Positions 26,457 to 35,867 are shown, counted from the first letter of the stretch. The stretch is 64,000 bases of DNA from Pontimicrobium sp. SW4 (GCF_039954625.1 NZ_CP157199.1:1-64000), one strand, 5' to 3'. A program made the numbers and translations. The notes: generated by a model not told the origin, from the letters alone.

Positions 26457-29210
26457 TTATTTAATTTCTAAAGTCGTTTTTTGGCTACCAATTTCTATAG
26501 TGTAAGTCCCTTTAGGTAAATAATATTTTCCGTTTTGTGCTTTAGGAATGCTTAGCTTACTGTCTTCTTTCATTAAGTCTTTTCTTCCTCCACTTGTAAT
26601 AGTTAAATCATAATCGGCATAATTAAAGCCTTTATCTGCATTTACTTTTATGGAGTTTAGCAAGGATCCACCTTTAGATAAAATATTAATGCCTTGAGTG
26701 GCTTTTGCTTTAGAATAAAATGATATTGTTGCTGAAGGCTCGAACGATCTTCCTCTAAATCTAGGCATTTGCACAGGAGAGGGTTTAAAAACAGCAATGG
26801 CCTTATTGCCAATAGTACTATGTTTTTGCAAGTCTGAAATATCTGCTTTATAAATAGAGCGTCCATGAGTACCAACTACCAAATCATTTGCCTCTGGATG
26901 CACCACTAAATCGTGTACTGCAGCTTTGGTTAAGCCATTAGAAAATTCGTGCCAACTATTTCCTCTATCGAAGGATACATATACACCATTATCAGTCCCT
27001 AGGTATAGAATATTTTCGTCTTTAGTATCTTCTTTAATAACATTTACAGGAGCATTCGATATTCCATTAGTAATAGATTTCCAAGTTTTCCCCATATCTT
27101 CACTTACATAAGCATAGACTTTAAAGTCATCGTTTCTATAACCGTTTAAAGTTGCATACACACGTTCTTGTTTGTGTTGTGAGGCTATCACTCTAGACAC
27201 CCAAAGACCTTGTGGTAAATTATTAGATATTCTTGTCCATGAATCACCACCATTGGTAGTTAAGTTAATATATCCATCGTCACTTCCAGTGTAAATCATT
27301 CCAAATTTAAAAGGGCTTTCAGAAATTGTGGTAAGTGTTCCATAAGGGACATTCCCTTTTTTTCCGCCAGTGGTTAAATCATCTGAAATCACCTCAAATG
27401 TTTCGCCTTGATCTAAAGAGCGTAGTAATTTATTTGAGCCCATGTACAAAATATCTTGATTATGAGGAGATAATAAAATAGGTGTTTGCCAATTGTAGCG
27501 ATATGGGGAATCTCCTAATTCATGTTTAGGGTTAATACTAATACGTTCTCCAGTTTCTAGGTTTTGACGTGAGTAAAATCCAAATTGAGATCCAGAATAA
27601 ACAATATTATTGTCTCTGCTGTCTATTTGAACTTGCATACCATCGCCACCACCAATGCTTTTATATGGATAGTTTCCATTACCTTCCCAACGTTTTGAAG
27701 CTCTATAAGTACTTGACCCAAACCAAACACCGTTATCTTGTAAGCCACCATAAACGTTGTATGGTTTTTGGTTGTCAACATTTATATAATAGAATTGGCC
27801 AACAGCTGGCGAGTTGTTTTTTGTCCAGTTTTCACCATCATCATATGTAATATTTACACCTCCATCGTTTCCGTTAATAACATGACCCTCCATTCTAGGA
27901 TTTACCCAAATAGCTTGATGATCGCTATGCACGTTTTCTTTTCCAATAGAAACGAATGTTTTTCCACCATCATCTGATTTTAATAATGGAACACCTAAAA
28001 TGTAAATTTTACTTTCGTTTGAAGGGTTTACGGCAATCACACCAAAATAATACCCATACGAGCTATAAAGACCATCTATATACCCATCGTGCGTTTTTTT
28101 CCATGTTTTTCCACCATCGGTAGATTTATAGACTTCGGCGCCAATTACTGGAGAATTGAATAACGCTGAATTAGCATTTTCAAGATATAATGCTAAATCA
28201 CTTGGTTTTACTCTTCCATCTTTTATAGATGATTTGACACTTTCAGCACTATATTTACTTGGGAAACGATTATTGCGTAAATAACTATTTAAACTTTTAT
28301 CATCCAATTTTAAGAAATCGGCTGTACCCATGATTTTAAAATCGTCTTTTTGTAACCCTTGAGACGTTCTAGGTTCTCCAGATGGACGTCTAAATTGATT
28401 ATCTAATAACGCATAAATAACATTGTCATTAAATACAGATACTCCAATACGTCCAATGCCAGTTCCAGTTGGGAAACCGCTACCTTCAGGCGTCATATTT
28501 GTCCAAGTGTTTCCACCATCGGTACTTTTATAGATGCCTGAATTTTCACCATCACCGTCAAAGTCCCATGCTTTTCTTTCTCGCTCCCACATAGCAGCAA
28601 ACATGACATTAGGATTTGTTGGAGACAAACTTAAATCAATAGCTCCAGTACCATCGTTTATAAATAATACGTTTTTCCAAGTTTTTCCACCATCAGTAGT
28701 TTTGTAAATGCCTCTATCTGAACTTGATGTATATAAATTACCGACTGCAGCTACAGTAACGTCATCAGGATTATTTGGGTTAATCACTATTCTACCAATA
28801 TGTTGTGAGTTTGGTAAGCCTACATTTGTCCATGTTTTACCTTTATCAGTACTTTTTAAAATACCAATTCCTGAATAGGATGAACGCGAAGAATTACTTT
28901 CTCCAGTGCCTATCCAAATAGTACCACTGTTCCAATCTACAGCAATATCTCCCATGTTTTGCGTTGGTGCATTGTCGGCAACAGGAGTAAATGAAGTACC
29001 ATTATTATTGGTGTACCACAATCCTCCTGATGCATAAGCTGCGTAAAACTCGATGGGATTGTTTGGGTTCACATCAAAGTCAACAATCCGACCACTCATA
29101 ATTGTTGGTCCAATATTGGTGAAGGGTACGTTTTTCACAATAGATTCTTGCGCATTAATAGAAAGAATGAATGCAAGATTTAGAAGTAGTAATAGTTTGA
29201 AATTTTTCAT
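26457..29210 (-). CDS. secreted sortilin/BNR-type multi-Asp-box propeller protein
   Basis: A 917-residue protein with a signal peptide (MKNFKLLLLLNLAFILSINAQ). At least ten Asp-box motifs (S/T-x-D-x-G-x-T/S-W) are visible, such as KSTDKGKTW, KTTDGGKTW, KSTDGGNTW, KSDDGGKTF, SEDMGKTW and SFDRGNSW, so most of the chain folds as one or two beta-propellers of the VPS10/sortilin type. The last ~120 residues are a separate beta-sandwich. Proteins of this kind are often labelled glycosyl hydrolase, but no sialidase or xyloglucanase catalytic residues can be claimed. It probably acts outside the cell, perhaps in binding polymers. Confidence 0.85.
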   Translation of the reverse strand: MKNFKLLLLLNLAFILSINAQESIVKNVPFTNIGPTIMSGRIVDFDVNPNNPIEFYAAYASGGLWYTNNNGTSFTPVADNAPTQNMGDIAVDWNSGTIWIGTGESNSSRSSYSGIGILKSTDKGKTWTNVGLPNSQHIGRIVINPNNPDDVTVAAVGNLYTSSSDRGIYKTTDGGKTWKNVLFINDGTGAIDLSLSPTNPNVMFAAMWERERKAWDFDGDGENSGIYKSTDGGNTWTNMTPEGSGFPTGTGIGRIGVSVFNDNVIYALLDNQFRRPSGEPRTSQGLQKDDFKIMGTADFLKLDDKSLNSYLRNNRFPSKYSAESVKSSIKDGRVKPSDLALYLENANSALFNSPVIGAEVYKSTDGGKTWKKTHDGYIDGLYSSYGYYFGVIAVNPSNESKIYILGVPLLKSDDGGKTFVSIGKENVHSDHQAIWVNPRMEGHVINGNDGGVNITYDDGENWTKNNSPAVGQFYYINVDNQKPYNVYGGLQDNGVWFGSSTYRASKRWEGNGNYPYKSIGGGDGMQVQIDSRDNNIVYSGSQFGFYSRQNLETGERISINPKHELGDSPYRYNWQTPILLSPHNQDILYMGSNKLLRSLDQGETFEVISDDLTTGGKKGNVPYGTLTTISESPFKFGMIYTGSDDGYINLTTNGGDSWTRISNNLPQGLWVSRVIASQHKQERVYATLNGYRNDDFKVYAYVSEDMGKTWKSITNGISNAPVNVIKEDTKDENILYLGTDNGVYVSFDRGNSWHEFSNGLTKAAVHDLVVHPEANDLVVGTHGRSIYKADISDLQKHSTIGNKAIAVFKPSPVQMPRFRGRSFEPSATISFYSKAKATQGINILSKGGSLLNSIKVNADKGFNYADYDLTITSGGRKDLMKEDSKLSIPKAQNGKYYLPKGTYTIEIGSQKTTLEIK

Positions 29211-29337
29211 TTTGGTTGGTTGTTTTAAGAAGTGATGAAAATACTTAAAACTTCATAAACGGTCAAATGCTTATTGTGAAAAAAATCTATTTTTAACATT
29301 ATACTTTATTTAGTATTTTTAACTTAAACTAACCAAG

Positions 29338-29925
29338 ATGAAAAATTTAACGACCCTTTTAATAATCTTTTTCGTTGTTTCGTGTACAACTGAAAAAAAA
29401 TACGACATAGGTCAAATAAAAACACCCAAAGGTGAGATATTAGTTTGGTTGTATGATGAAACGCCTAACCATAAAGCTAGTTTTATTGAGCTAGCAAACA
29501 ATGGTTATTGGGACACTTTATCTTTTAATAGAGTGATTCCAAATTTTGTAGCGCAAGGAGGGTGTCCAGATACGCCTGAAGGATTTAATGATCCAGAATA
29601 TTTGCTAGAACCAGAATTCGTAGATTCATTAACACATACCTATGGAGCTTTTGGTGCTGGACGTGATGGTAATGCTGAAAAACTATCGGCACGTTGCCAG
29701 TTTTATATTGTTCATAATAAAGAAGGCTTGCATCGTTTGGATGGAGACTATATGATTTTTGGTAAAGTTATTAAAGGTATGGATGTTGTTGATACTATTG
29801 TTAATGTAGAAAGAGACTCGATTAATGAGCCTCTTACTACAATTACTTTAGATGTAAATATGATTTCAATGCCTGAAACTGAACTTAAAACCTTGTATCC
29901 TGGATTTCAGAAACAACGAGAATAA
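29338..29925 (+). CDS. cyclophilin-type peptidyl-prolyl isomerase lipoprotein
   Basis: A 195-residue cyclophilin that would speed proline cis-trans isomerisation during folding of exported proteins. The signal ends IFFVVSC (Cys16), so it is a lipoprotein. Cyclophilin motifs are visible: FNRVIPNFVAQGGCPD (the catalytic Arg is in FNRVI), ARCQFYIVHN and DYMIFGKVIKGMDVVDTI. It lacks the extra domains found in some Bacteroidota homologues. It is divergent from the propeller gene and convergent with a peptidase gene. Confidence 0.92.
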   Translation: MKNLTTLLIIFFVVSCTTEKKYDIGQIKTPKGEILVWLYDETPNHKASFIELANNGYWDTLSFNRVIPNFVAQGGCPDTPEGFNDPEYLLEPEFVDSLTHTYGAFGAGRDGNAEKLSARCQFYIVHNKEGLHRLDGDYMIFGKVIKGMDVVDTIVNVERDSINEPLTTITLDVNMISMPETELKTLYPGFQKQRE

Positions 29926-29935
29926 AAGAAAAGAG

Positions 29936-31387
29936 TTATTCTTCCCATTTCCAATCACCACCTATTATTAATTTTTCTTTTAGATTATTTTTAATCATAA
30001 ACTCTTTAGTGGTTTCGCTGTCCATTTTTGTTGCTGGCAATGTTTCGGCATTAGCAAGCCCATAAAGTATCATCGTTCCAAAACGAGCTGTATTGGTAAT
30101 ATGTTCTTCGTTTACTAAATCAAAATCATCACAATCAGAATGATAACACCCATAAATAGAACGGTCTAAATTACTATGAACCGAAAGAATTGGCACACCT
30201 TCCAACATAAATGGCTGGTGGTCGCTATGCAGTCCAGACCTGTTTGAAAATGTATTTTTAAAGATACTGTCTTGTTGCTGTATCGTTGCGCCCAGTTCCG
30301 TAAAGAAATTCTCATCGTTTAATTGTCCGCCAGCATTCATCCCAACAGGGTTTCCAGCCATGTCCAAATTCATCATGTATTTAATATTGTCAATACCTCC
30401 CTCTTTTACAGCTTCTGCAACCATGTGACGAGAGCCAAATAAGCCTTGTTCTTCACCCATAAACATCACGAATTTTACTGTGCGTTTTGGCTTTAAGTTA
30501 TTAGCTTGAAATGCGCGAGCAATATCTATGACTGCAAACGAGCCAATACCATTATCTATCGCTCCTGTCGCTAAATCCCAAGAATCTAAATGACCTCCAA
30601 TAACAATTTCTTCTTCTAGAATCTCACTTCCTTTTAAAGTAGCAACGACATTTCTAGCGTTTATCATACTACTGTTATTAGTCATACTAATGGTTGCGGT
30701 TGAAGAAGAGGTTTTTAATTTTTCTTTTAATGCCATACCATCTTCTTTTCCAATGCATACAGCAGGAATTGGCAATAAAGCACCAGTAACAGATGCGGTT
30801 CCTGTTAACAATACACCATTATCTACTTGATTAATGATGATGATTCCTATGGCACCATATTTTATGGCGATGGCAGATTTCTCACTTCTGTGAAGATTGG
30901 TTAGTCCTTCTCCACTATCAGGAAGAATCCCAATGTACATTAAGGCTATTTTGCCTTTAACAGCGTCAGGATTTGCAGCATAATCGGCTTCAAGTCCATT
31001 CCCCATATCGACAATGTTTCCAGTAACTTTAGCTTCAACAGGAGAGTGTCCTAAGGTAACAACCTTGGTGTCGTTTTCATCGATTTGTAATGATACATCA
31101 CCACGAGACCATGCTTCAACAGCAAAAGGCTGATAGATCACATCATCAAAACCATATTCTTTGAATTTATTGTAAGCAAATGTTTCAGCTTTTGCACCAT
31201 TTTCCGAACCTGTGAGTCGATGACCGATAGTTTCCGAAGCAACTTTCAAATCTTTATATGCTTGAGAATTTGCTTTAATTTCAGTGTCTATTTTTGCAAA
31301 TAATTCAGCGTTGCTCAGTGCTTTTTCTTCCTTAGCACAAGAAAAGGTGATGAAAGCAATTATTAAAAGAATTCCTAATTTTTTCAT
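29936..31387 (-). CDS. M28 family aminopeptidase lipoprotein with PA insert
   Basis: A 483-residue lipoprotein (lipobox ITFSC) of the M28 zinc peptidase family. A protease-associated (PA) domain occupies about residues 120-225 (VDMGNGLEADYAANPDAVKG, AIGIIIINQVDNG). The catalytic domain shows IGGHLDSWD, AIDNGIGSFAV, FMGEEQGLFGS, MNLDMAGNP and CYHSDCDDFDLV, giving all the di-zinc ligands. It resembles secreted aminopeptidases and carboxypeptidase Q. It is the third secreted peptidase gene in this 13-kb stretch, but each appears to be transcribed separately. Confidence 0.9.
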   Translation of the reverse strand: MKKLGILLIIAFITFSCAKEEKALSNAELFAKIDTEIKANSQAYKDLKVASETIGHRLTGSENGAKAETFAYNKFKEYGFDDVIYQPFAVEAWSRGDVSLQIDENDTKVVTLGHSPVEAKVTGNIVDMGNGLEADYAANPDAVKGKIALMYIGILPDSGEGLTNLHRSEKSAIAIKYGAIGIIIINQVDNGVLLTGTASVTGALLPIPAVCIGKEDGMALKEKLKTSSSTATISMTNNSSMINARNVVATLKGSEILEEEIVIGGHLDSWDLATGAIDNGIGSFAVIDIARAFQANNLKPKRTVKFVMFMGEEQGLFGSRHMVAEAVKEGGIDNIKYMMNLDMAGNPVGMNAGGQLNDENFFTELGATIQQQDSIFKNTFSNRSGLHSDHQPFMLEGVPILSVHSNLDRSIYGCYHSDCDDFDLVNEEHITNTARFGTMILYGLANAETLPATKMDSETTKEFMIKNNLKEKLIIGGDWKWEE

Positions 31388-31554
31388 TTCGAATAGTGTT
31401 TATTTTTGGTTGGTTAAAAAGAAAGTTGAAATTACTTAAATTGAGACAAATGAACAAGAAATATAAATTTTAAATAGTAATAAAATCACTAAAAAATAGC
31501 ATGTTAGATTTTTTTATTAAATTGAAACAACATTAACCCATAAATTTTAATAAA

Positions 31555-31836
31555 ATGGAAGATTATTTACCGTTAATTATTCAATTAATAAGTGGAGCAG
31601 TAGGTGGAAACTTAGCAGGCTCTTTAATGAAAAATTTCTCACTAGGAACACTTTGGAATTCAGTAGTTGGTATCCTTGGAGGAGGATTAGGAGGTCAAGT
31701 TTTAGGAATGTTAGGTATTGGTGATGGAGGAGGAGAAATGGACTTAAGTGGTATATTAGGCAGCATTGGAAGTGGAGGTGTTGGTGGTGGAATTTTATTA
31801 GCCATTGTGGGAGTAATAAAAAAAGCAATGAAATAA
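31555..31836 (+). CDS. small glycine-rich hydrophobic protein
   Basis: A 93-residue protein with about a quarter Gly and two hydrophobic stretches (about residues 6-50 and 70-88), including GGGLGGQVLGMLGIGDGGGEM. It ends GVIKKAMK. It has glycine-zipper-like spacing (GxxxG), which often mediates packing of membrane helices. Similar short proteins occur in many phyla with no known role. A strong terminator sits 24 bp after the stop, and 167 bp of upstream sequence separates it from a divergent gene, so it is probably expressed as a single gene. Confidence 0.72.
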   Translation: MEDYLPLIIQLISGAVGGNLAGSLMKNFSLGTLWNSVVGILGGGLGGQVLGMLGIGDGGGEMDLSGILGSIGSGGVGGGILLAIVGVIKKAMK

Positions 31837-31860
31837 TAGTATTGTAAAGATATAAATATG

Positions 31861-31885
31861 AAGCATCCTTTTTGGATGCTTTTTT
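31861..31885 (+). terminator. rho-independent terminator
   Basis: The 8-bp stem AAGCATCC / GGATGCTT with a 5-nt T loop is followed by a T-rich tail. It ends the small Gly-rich gene. Its presence argues against starting the next gene at 31858. Confidence 0.85.
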
Positions 31886-31920
31886 ATTTGTTTACATTTG
31901 TTTTTTTAATAGATAAACTC

Positions 31921-33213
31921 ATGAAATACCATCCAATATCCAACAAACTTTTTATAAAAAACAGAGCAAAATTTGTAGCTCAAATGAAACCCAAAGCAAT
32001 TGCTGTGTTTAATTCCAACGATATTTTTACAACAGGAGCAGATAGCACCATGCCTTTTGAGCAACATAGCGATATTTTTTATTTAAGTGGTGTTGACCAA
32101 GAAGAAAGTATTTTACTTTTATTTCCAGATGCCATGGACAAGGCACATCGTGAAGTACTTTTTGTAAGAGAAACTAACGACCATATAGCTATTTGGGAAG
32201 GTGCAAAACTTACTAAAGAACAGGCAATACAAACTTCTGGAGTAGAAACAGTGTATTGGCTAAGTGATTTTGATAAAGTGTTTTTTGATTTAATGACTGA
32301 AGCTGAAACCATTTATTTTAATACAAACGAACATTATCGTCAAGCGGTTGAATTAGAATCACGTGAAGCACGTTTTGTAAAAACAGTCAAAGACAAGTTT
32401 CCAGCACATAATTGGGCAAAGAGTTTTCCTATAATGCAGAATATTCGTGGCGTAAAAGAACCTGAAGAAATAGATCTTTTGCAAACGGCTTGCAATATTA
32501 CCGAAAAGGGATTTAGACGCATACTTAATTTTGTAAAACCTGGCGTAATGGAATACGAAATTGAAGCAGAATTTATGCATGAATTTCTTAGAAATAGATC
32601 TAAAGGTTTTGCTTACACACCAATAATTGGTTCTGGATTCAACGCATGTGTGTTGCATTATATTGAAAATAATCAAGCTTGTAAAGATGGCGATATGTTA
32701 TTGATGGATGTTGGTGCAGAGTATGCTAACTATTCTAGTGATATGACACGAACAATTCCAGTAAATGGGCGATTTACAGATAGACAACTTGCAGTGTACA
32801 ATGCAGTACATCGTGTAAAAAATGAAGCTACTAAAATGTTGGTCCCTGGAGCAATTTGGGCAGATTACCATATTGAGGTTGGGAAAATAATGACCTCGGA
32901 ATTGTTAGGTTTGGGATTAATAGATAAAGCCGATGTGCGAAACGAAGATCCTAAATGGCCAGCGTATAAAAAATACTTTATGCATGGGACCTCGCATCAC
33001 ATGGGATTAGATACTCATGATTATGGCGAATTAAAAACACCAATGAAAGCGAATATGGTATTTACTGTGGAACCTGGAATATATATTCAAGAAGAAAGTA
33101 TGGGAATTAGATTAGAGGATGATGTTGTAATTCAGGAAAAAGGAGAGCCAATTAATCTTATGAAAAACATTCCAATTGATGCCGACGAAATTGAAGATTT
33201 AATGAATAAATAG
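31921..33213 (+). CDS. pepP: Xaa-Pro aminopeptidase (M24B)
   Basis: A 430-residue metallopeptidase removing an N-terminal residue linked to proline. The ATG at 31921 gives MKYHPISNKLFIKNRAKFVAQM, matching the family start; the upstream ATG at 31858 falls inside the terminator hairpin. The N-terminal creatinase-like domain is followed by the pita-bread domain with metal ligands Asp and Asp in LLMDVGAEYANYSSDMTRT, His in MHGTSHHMGLDTHD, Glu in FTVEPGIYI and Glu in GIRLEDDVVI. It converges on the palindromic repeat. Confidence 0.95.
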   Translation: MKYHPISNKLFIKNRAKFVAQMKPKAIAVFNSNDIFTTGADSTMPFEQHSDIFYLSGVDQEESILLLFPDAMDKAHREVLFVRETNDHIAIWEGAKLTKEQAIQTSGVETVYWLSDFDKVFFDLMTEAETIYFNTNEHYRQAVELESREARFVKTVKDKFPAHNWAKSFPIMQNIRGVKEPEEIDLLQTACNITEKGFRRILNFVKPGVMEYEIEAEFMHEFLRNRSKGFAYTPIIGSGFNACVLHYIENNQACKDGDMLLMDVGAEYANYSSDMTRTIPVNGRFTDRQLAVYNAVHRVKNEATKMLVPGAIWADYHIEVGKIMTSELLGLGLIDKADVRNEDPKWPAYKKYFMHGTSHHMGLDTHDYGELKTPMKANMVFTVEPGIYIQEESMGIRLEDDVVIQEKGEPINLMKNIPIDADEIEDLMNK

Positions 33214-33217
33214 AAAT

Positions 33218-33355
33218 AAAAGAGGTTGTCTTAAAAGTAATTTTTTGTCAACCTGAACTTGTTTCAGGTTCTCATCAAGTTTAATAATCAAAATAATACG
33301 ATTCTGAAATAAATTCAGAATGACGCTTATTAGTTGTTTTAAGACAGCCTCTTTT
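33218..33355. repeat. palindromic dispersed repeat, copy 2 (138 bp)
   Basis: It has the same architecture as the copy at 4143-4259: the left end AAAAGAGGTTGTCTTAAAAG pairs with the right end at 33337-33355, and the inner GATTCTGAAATAAATTCAGAA is present. This copy also has the complete palindrome AACCTGAA-cttgt-TTCAGGTT (33250-33270). It sits between two convergent genes. Confidence 0.85.
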
Positions 33356-33371
33356 ATTATAAATTAAAGAA

Positions 33372-33887
33372 CTAAGCTTTCACTTTCTTTTCGGCGCAAC
33401 ATGCTTTTTTGCAATCTTCAGCACAGTCTTTTTTCTCAACTTCAGTTTTATCTTTACAACAAGCCATTGTACAATTCTCGTCACATTCTTTGTTTTTTTT
33501 AGCAGAGAACTCCTTTACAGTTTTCATTTCACTTACTTTGTAAATGTCAGCCGATTTTATTACAGTTTCTTCTAACGATGTATGGTTAACCATGGCTTCA
33601 TCATATTCTACCATAGCTAGTTTATTGTTAAAATCTACTTTAGCAGATTTTACACCATCCATTTTATTGATGTTTTTTTCGATAAGTTTTGCACAACCAA
33701 TTTCACAAGTCATACCATCAATAGTGAATTCAGTTTTTACAAAATTTGCATCAAGATTTAATACTTTTTCAGTTTTTACAGCTACATCAGTATTTATTAT
33801 CTTTATTTCCGGGCTTGTTTCATTTTTACAAGAAACTATTAAAGTCATTGCCATAACAACCGCTAAAATATTTTTTAATGTCTTCAT
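33372..33887 (-). CDS. HMA-domain lipoprotein with Cys-rich tail
   Basis: A 171-residue lipoprotein (signal ends MTLIVSC). A heavy-metal-associated domain occupies about residues 50-120, with the metal site GMTCEIGCAKLIEKN (Cys-x3-Cys rather than the classical Cys-x2-Cys, as is usual for Bacteroidota homologues). The tail has two repeats of the pattern C-x3-C-x3-CC (CDENCTMACC and CAEDCKKACC) in a Lys/Glu-rich context. It probably binds copper or another soft metal in the periplasm. It is unlinked to the efflux genes at the window start but may work with them. Confidence 0.85.
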   Translation of the reverse strand: MKTLKNILAVVMAMTLIVSCKNETSPEIKIINTDVAVKTEKVLNLDANFVKTEFTIDGMTCEIGCAKLIEKNINKMDGVKSAKVDFNNKLAMVEYDEAMVNHTSLEETVIKSADIYKVSEMKTVKEFSAKKNKECDENCTMACCKDKTEVEKKDCAEDCKKACCAEKKVKA

Positions 33888-33976
33888 AGGTTTTAAATAT
33901 TAGATTGACTACAAAATTACTAATAATTGCTGTTATTTGCATTTAAATTGATGGTTTTTAGACAATTTATAGATTA

Positions 33977-34852
33977 ATGCATCCAGGAAACAAAAAATGG
34001 CTTTATCTTATAATTCTTTCTCTAATTTGGGGAAGTTCCTTTATACTTATTAAAAAAAGTTTAATAGGTCTTACACCTTTACAATTAGGTGCGTTGAGAA
34101 TCATTTTTTCTGGATTTTTCATTTTCATTTTCGGATTTCACACTATTAAAAACATTACCAAAATTCAATGGAAATGGTTAATTATTTCAGGGCTCCTAGG
34201 TACATTTTTTCCTGTGTTTTTGTTTGCTTATGCAGAAACTGAAATTGATAGTGCAGTAGCCTCTATTTTAAACTCCCTAACTCCTTTAAATACTATTTTG
34301 CTTGGTTTTGTCATTTTTAAAATAGCTTCATCTAAACGACAAATAATGGGAGTAATTATTGGGTTTGTTGGAACTGCTTTGTTGATTATTAAAGGTGCAG
34401 ACTTGAACCCAGACCAAAATTATTTATACGCTGGACTTGTGGTAATTTCGTCTGTTATGTACGGTATAAATGTCAATATTATAAAGAAACATTTGCAAGA
34501 TGTAAAAGCCATTACAATTGCAGTTGGAAATTTTACTGCGATAATAATTCCAGCAATAATAGTATTATTATCAACCGACTTTTTTGAAAAAGCAGATTTT
34601 AGTAATGACGATTTTGCTATGTCAATGCTTTATATCGTTATTCTTTCGGCTTTTGGAACTGCTTTAGCCAAAGTGTTGTTCAACAAATTAGTGCAAATGG
34701 CAACACCAGTTTTTGCATCTTCAGTTACCTATTCAATGCCTTTAATTGCTTTAATGTGGGGAATTTTAGATGGTGAAAGCTTTAGTGTTTTACAAGGCTT
34801 AGCAACCATTTTAATTTTACTAGGTATTTACTTAGCCAATAAACGATATTAG
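33977..34852 (+). CDS. DMT/EamA family transporter
   Basis: A 291-residue inner-membrane protein with ten predicted helices in two EamA repeats (the first starts LYLIILSLIWGSSFILIKKSLIGL, the second near residue 150 YAGLVVISSVMYGINVNIIK). This family exports small metabolites such as amino acids; the substrate cannot be predicted. It is complete and stands alone between the HMA gene and the ribosomal operon. Confidence 0.9.
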   Translation: MHPGNKKWLYLIILSLIWGSSFILIKKSLIGLTPLQLGALRIIFSGFFIFIFGFHTIKNITKIQWKWLIISGLLGTFFPVFLFAYAETEIDSAVASILNSLTPLNTILLGFVIFKIASSKRQIMGVIIGFVGTALLIIKGADLNPDQNYLYAGLVVISSVMYGINVNIIKKHLQDVKAITIAVGNFTAIIIPAIIVLLSTDFFEKADFSNDDFAMSMLYIVILSAFGTALAKVLFNKLVQMATPVFASSVTYSMPLIALMWGILDGESFSVLQGLATILILLGIYLANKRY

Positions 34853-34890
34853 ACTTTATATGTTTAGCATATTAAATGTTTTAAAAACGT

Positions 34891-34920
34891 TTGCAGATTA
34901 ATTAATTAGCAGTATATTTG
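34891..34920 (+). promoter_or_regulatory. rplU-rpmA promoter (TTG-N19-TATATTTG)
   Basis: TTG at 34891 and TATATTTG at 34913-34920 with a 19-bp spacer are a near-ideal Bacteroidota promoter. The start codon is 42 bp downstream. Confidence 0.75.
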
Positions 34921-34962
34921 CACTCATTTTTGAACAAAATTAATTAATATAAACGTTACGCT

Positions 34963-35508
34963 ATGTACGCAATTGTAGAGATAGCAGGGCAACAATTTAA
35001 AGTTGAAAAAGACCAAAAAGTCTTTGTTCATCGTTTACAAACAGAAGAAGGTAAGAAAGTTTCTTTCGACAACGTACTTTTGTTAAGCGATGGTGACAAA
35101 GTAACTGTAGGCGCCCCAGCTATAGGCGGAGCACAAGTAAGTGCAAAAGTCTTAAAGCACCTTAAAGGTGATAAAGTAATAGTTTTCAAGAAGAAAAGAC
35201 GTAAAGGTTACCGTAAGAAAAACGGACACAGACAATCTTTAACTGAAATCTTAATTGAAGGAATTGTTGCTTCAGGAGCAAAACCAGCTAAAGCTGAAAA
35301 AGTTGCTCCAGTAAAAAAAGAAGTTAAAAAAGCAGAACCTAAGGCTGCTGCTCCAAAGGCAGAAGCAAAACCAGCTGCTAAAAAAGTAGAAGCTACTCAA
35401 GATTTAAGTAATATGACTGTTGCTGAATTAAAAGAGATGGCTAAAGCAAAAGGAGTTACAGGTATTTCTGGAATGAAGAAAGCCGATTTAATTGCTGCTT
35501 TAAGTTAA
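34963..35508 (+). CDS. rplU: 50S ribosomal protein L21 with C-terminal extension
   Basis: The first ~103 residues are a normal L21 ([20 protein letters not shown] ... [20 protein letters not shown]). The 181-residue protein then adds a Lys/Ala/Pro-rich linker (about residues 108-145) and a compact helical end ([18 protein letters not shown] then [12 protein letters not shown]), which resembles the Rho N-terminal or SAP-like helix-extended-loop-helix fold. Such extensions are seen in other Flavobacteria. The end domain may contact nucleic acid. It is co-transcribed with rpmA, 26 bp downstream. Confidence 0.96.
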   Translation: MYAIVEIAGQQFKVEKDQKVFVHRLQTEEGKKVSFDNVLLLSDGDKVTVGAPAIGGAQVSAKVLKHLKGDKVIVFKKKRRKGYRKKNGHRQSLTEILIEGIVASGAKPAKAEKVAPVKKEVKKAEPKAAAPKAEAKPAAKKVEATQDLSNMTVAELKEMAKAKGVTGISGMKKADLIAALS

Positions 35509-35534
35509 TTTTAATAATCTAAAATCGAAATAAA

Positions 35535-35795
35535 ATGGCACATAAAAAAGGAGTCGGAAGTTCGAAGAATGGTAGAGAATCAGAATCGAAACGCTTAGGT
35601 GTTAAGATATTTGGTGGCCAAGCTGCAATAGCTGGAAACATTATCATTAGACAAAGAGGAAATACACATCACCCAGGTGAAAATGTATACCAAGGAAAAG
35701 ATCATACTTTACATGCTAAAGTTGATGGACTTGTAAAATTTACAAAGAAAAAAGACAATAAGTCTTATGTTTCTGTTGAGCCTTTTGAGGCTTAA
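35535..35795 (+). CDS. rpmA: 50S ribosomal protein L27
   Basis: An 86-residue L27 that reaches into the peptidyl-transferase centre of the large subunit. Starts [20 protein letters not shown], with no N-terminal propeptide, followed by [21 protein letters not shown]. It forms the conserved L21-L27 operon and is followed by a strong terminator. Confidence 0.98.
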   Translation: MAHKKGVGSSKNGRESESKRLGVKIFGGQAAIAGNIIIRQRGNTHHPGENVYQGKDHTLHAKVDGLVKFTKKKDNKSYVSVEPFEA

Positions 35796-35821
35796 GACAT
35801 AAGTTTTCTTTTAAAATATAT

Positions 35822-35852
35822 AAACCCTTTCTGGAAACAGAGAGGGTTTTTT
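35822..35852 (+). terminator. rplU-rpmA terminator
   Basis: An 11-bp stem AAACCCTTTCT / AGAGAGGGTTT with one G-U pair and a 6-nt loop is followed by a T run, 26 bp after the rpmA stop. Confidence 0.88.
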
Positions 35853-35867
35853 ATGTTCCGTCAGTTC

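Noticed and set aside
26457..29210. Type IX secretion C-terminal domain on the Asp-box propeller protein
   Set aside because: The end (GTYTIEIGSQKTTLEIK) is only vaguely similar and lacks the usual preceding conserved blocks, so I do not claim it.
31577..31828. Minus-strand frame opposite the Gly-rich small protein
   Set aside because: Its Leu/His-rich translation is the mirror of Gly codons; the plus-strand frame has a proper start and a terminator right after it.
31858..31920. Longer start for the Xaa-Pro aminopeptidase
   Set aside because: This stretch is the terminator hairpin of the upstream gene, and the family begins at the ATG at 31921.
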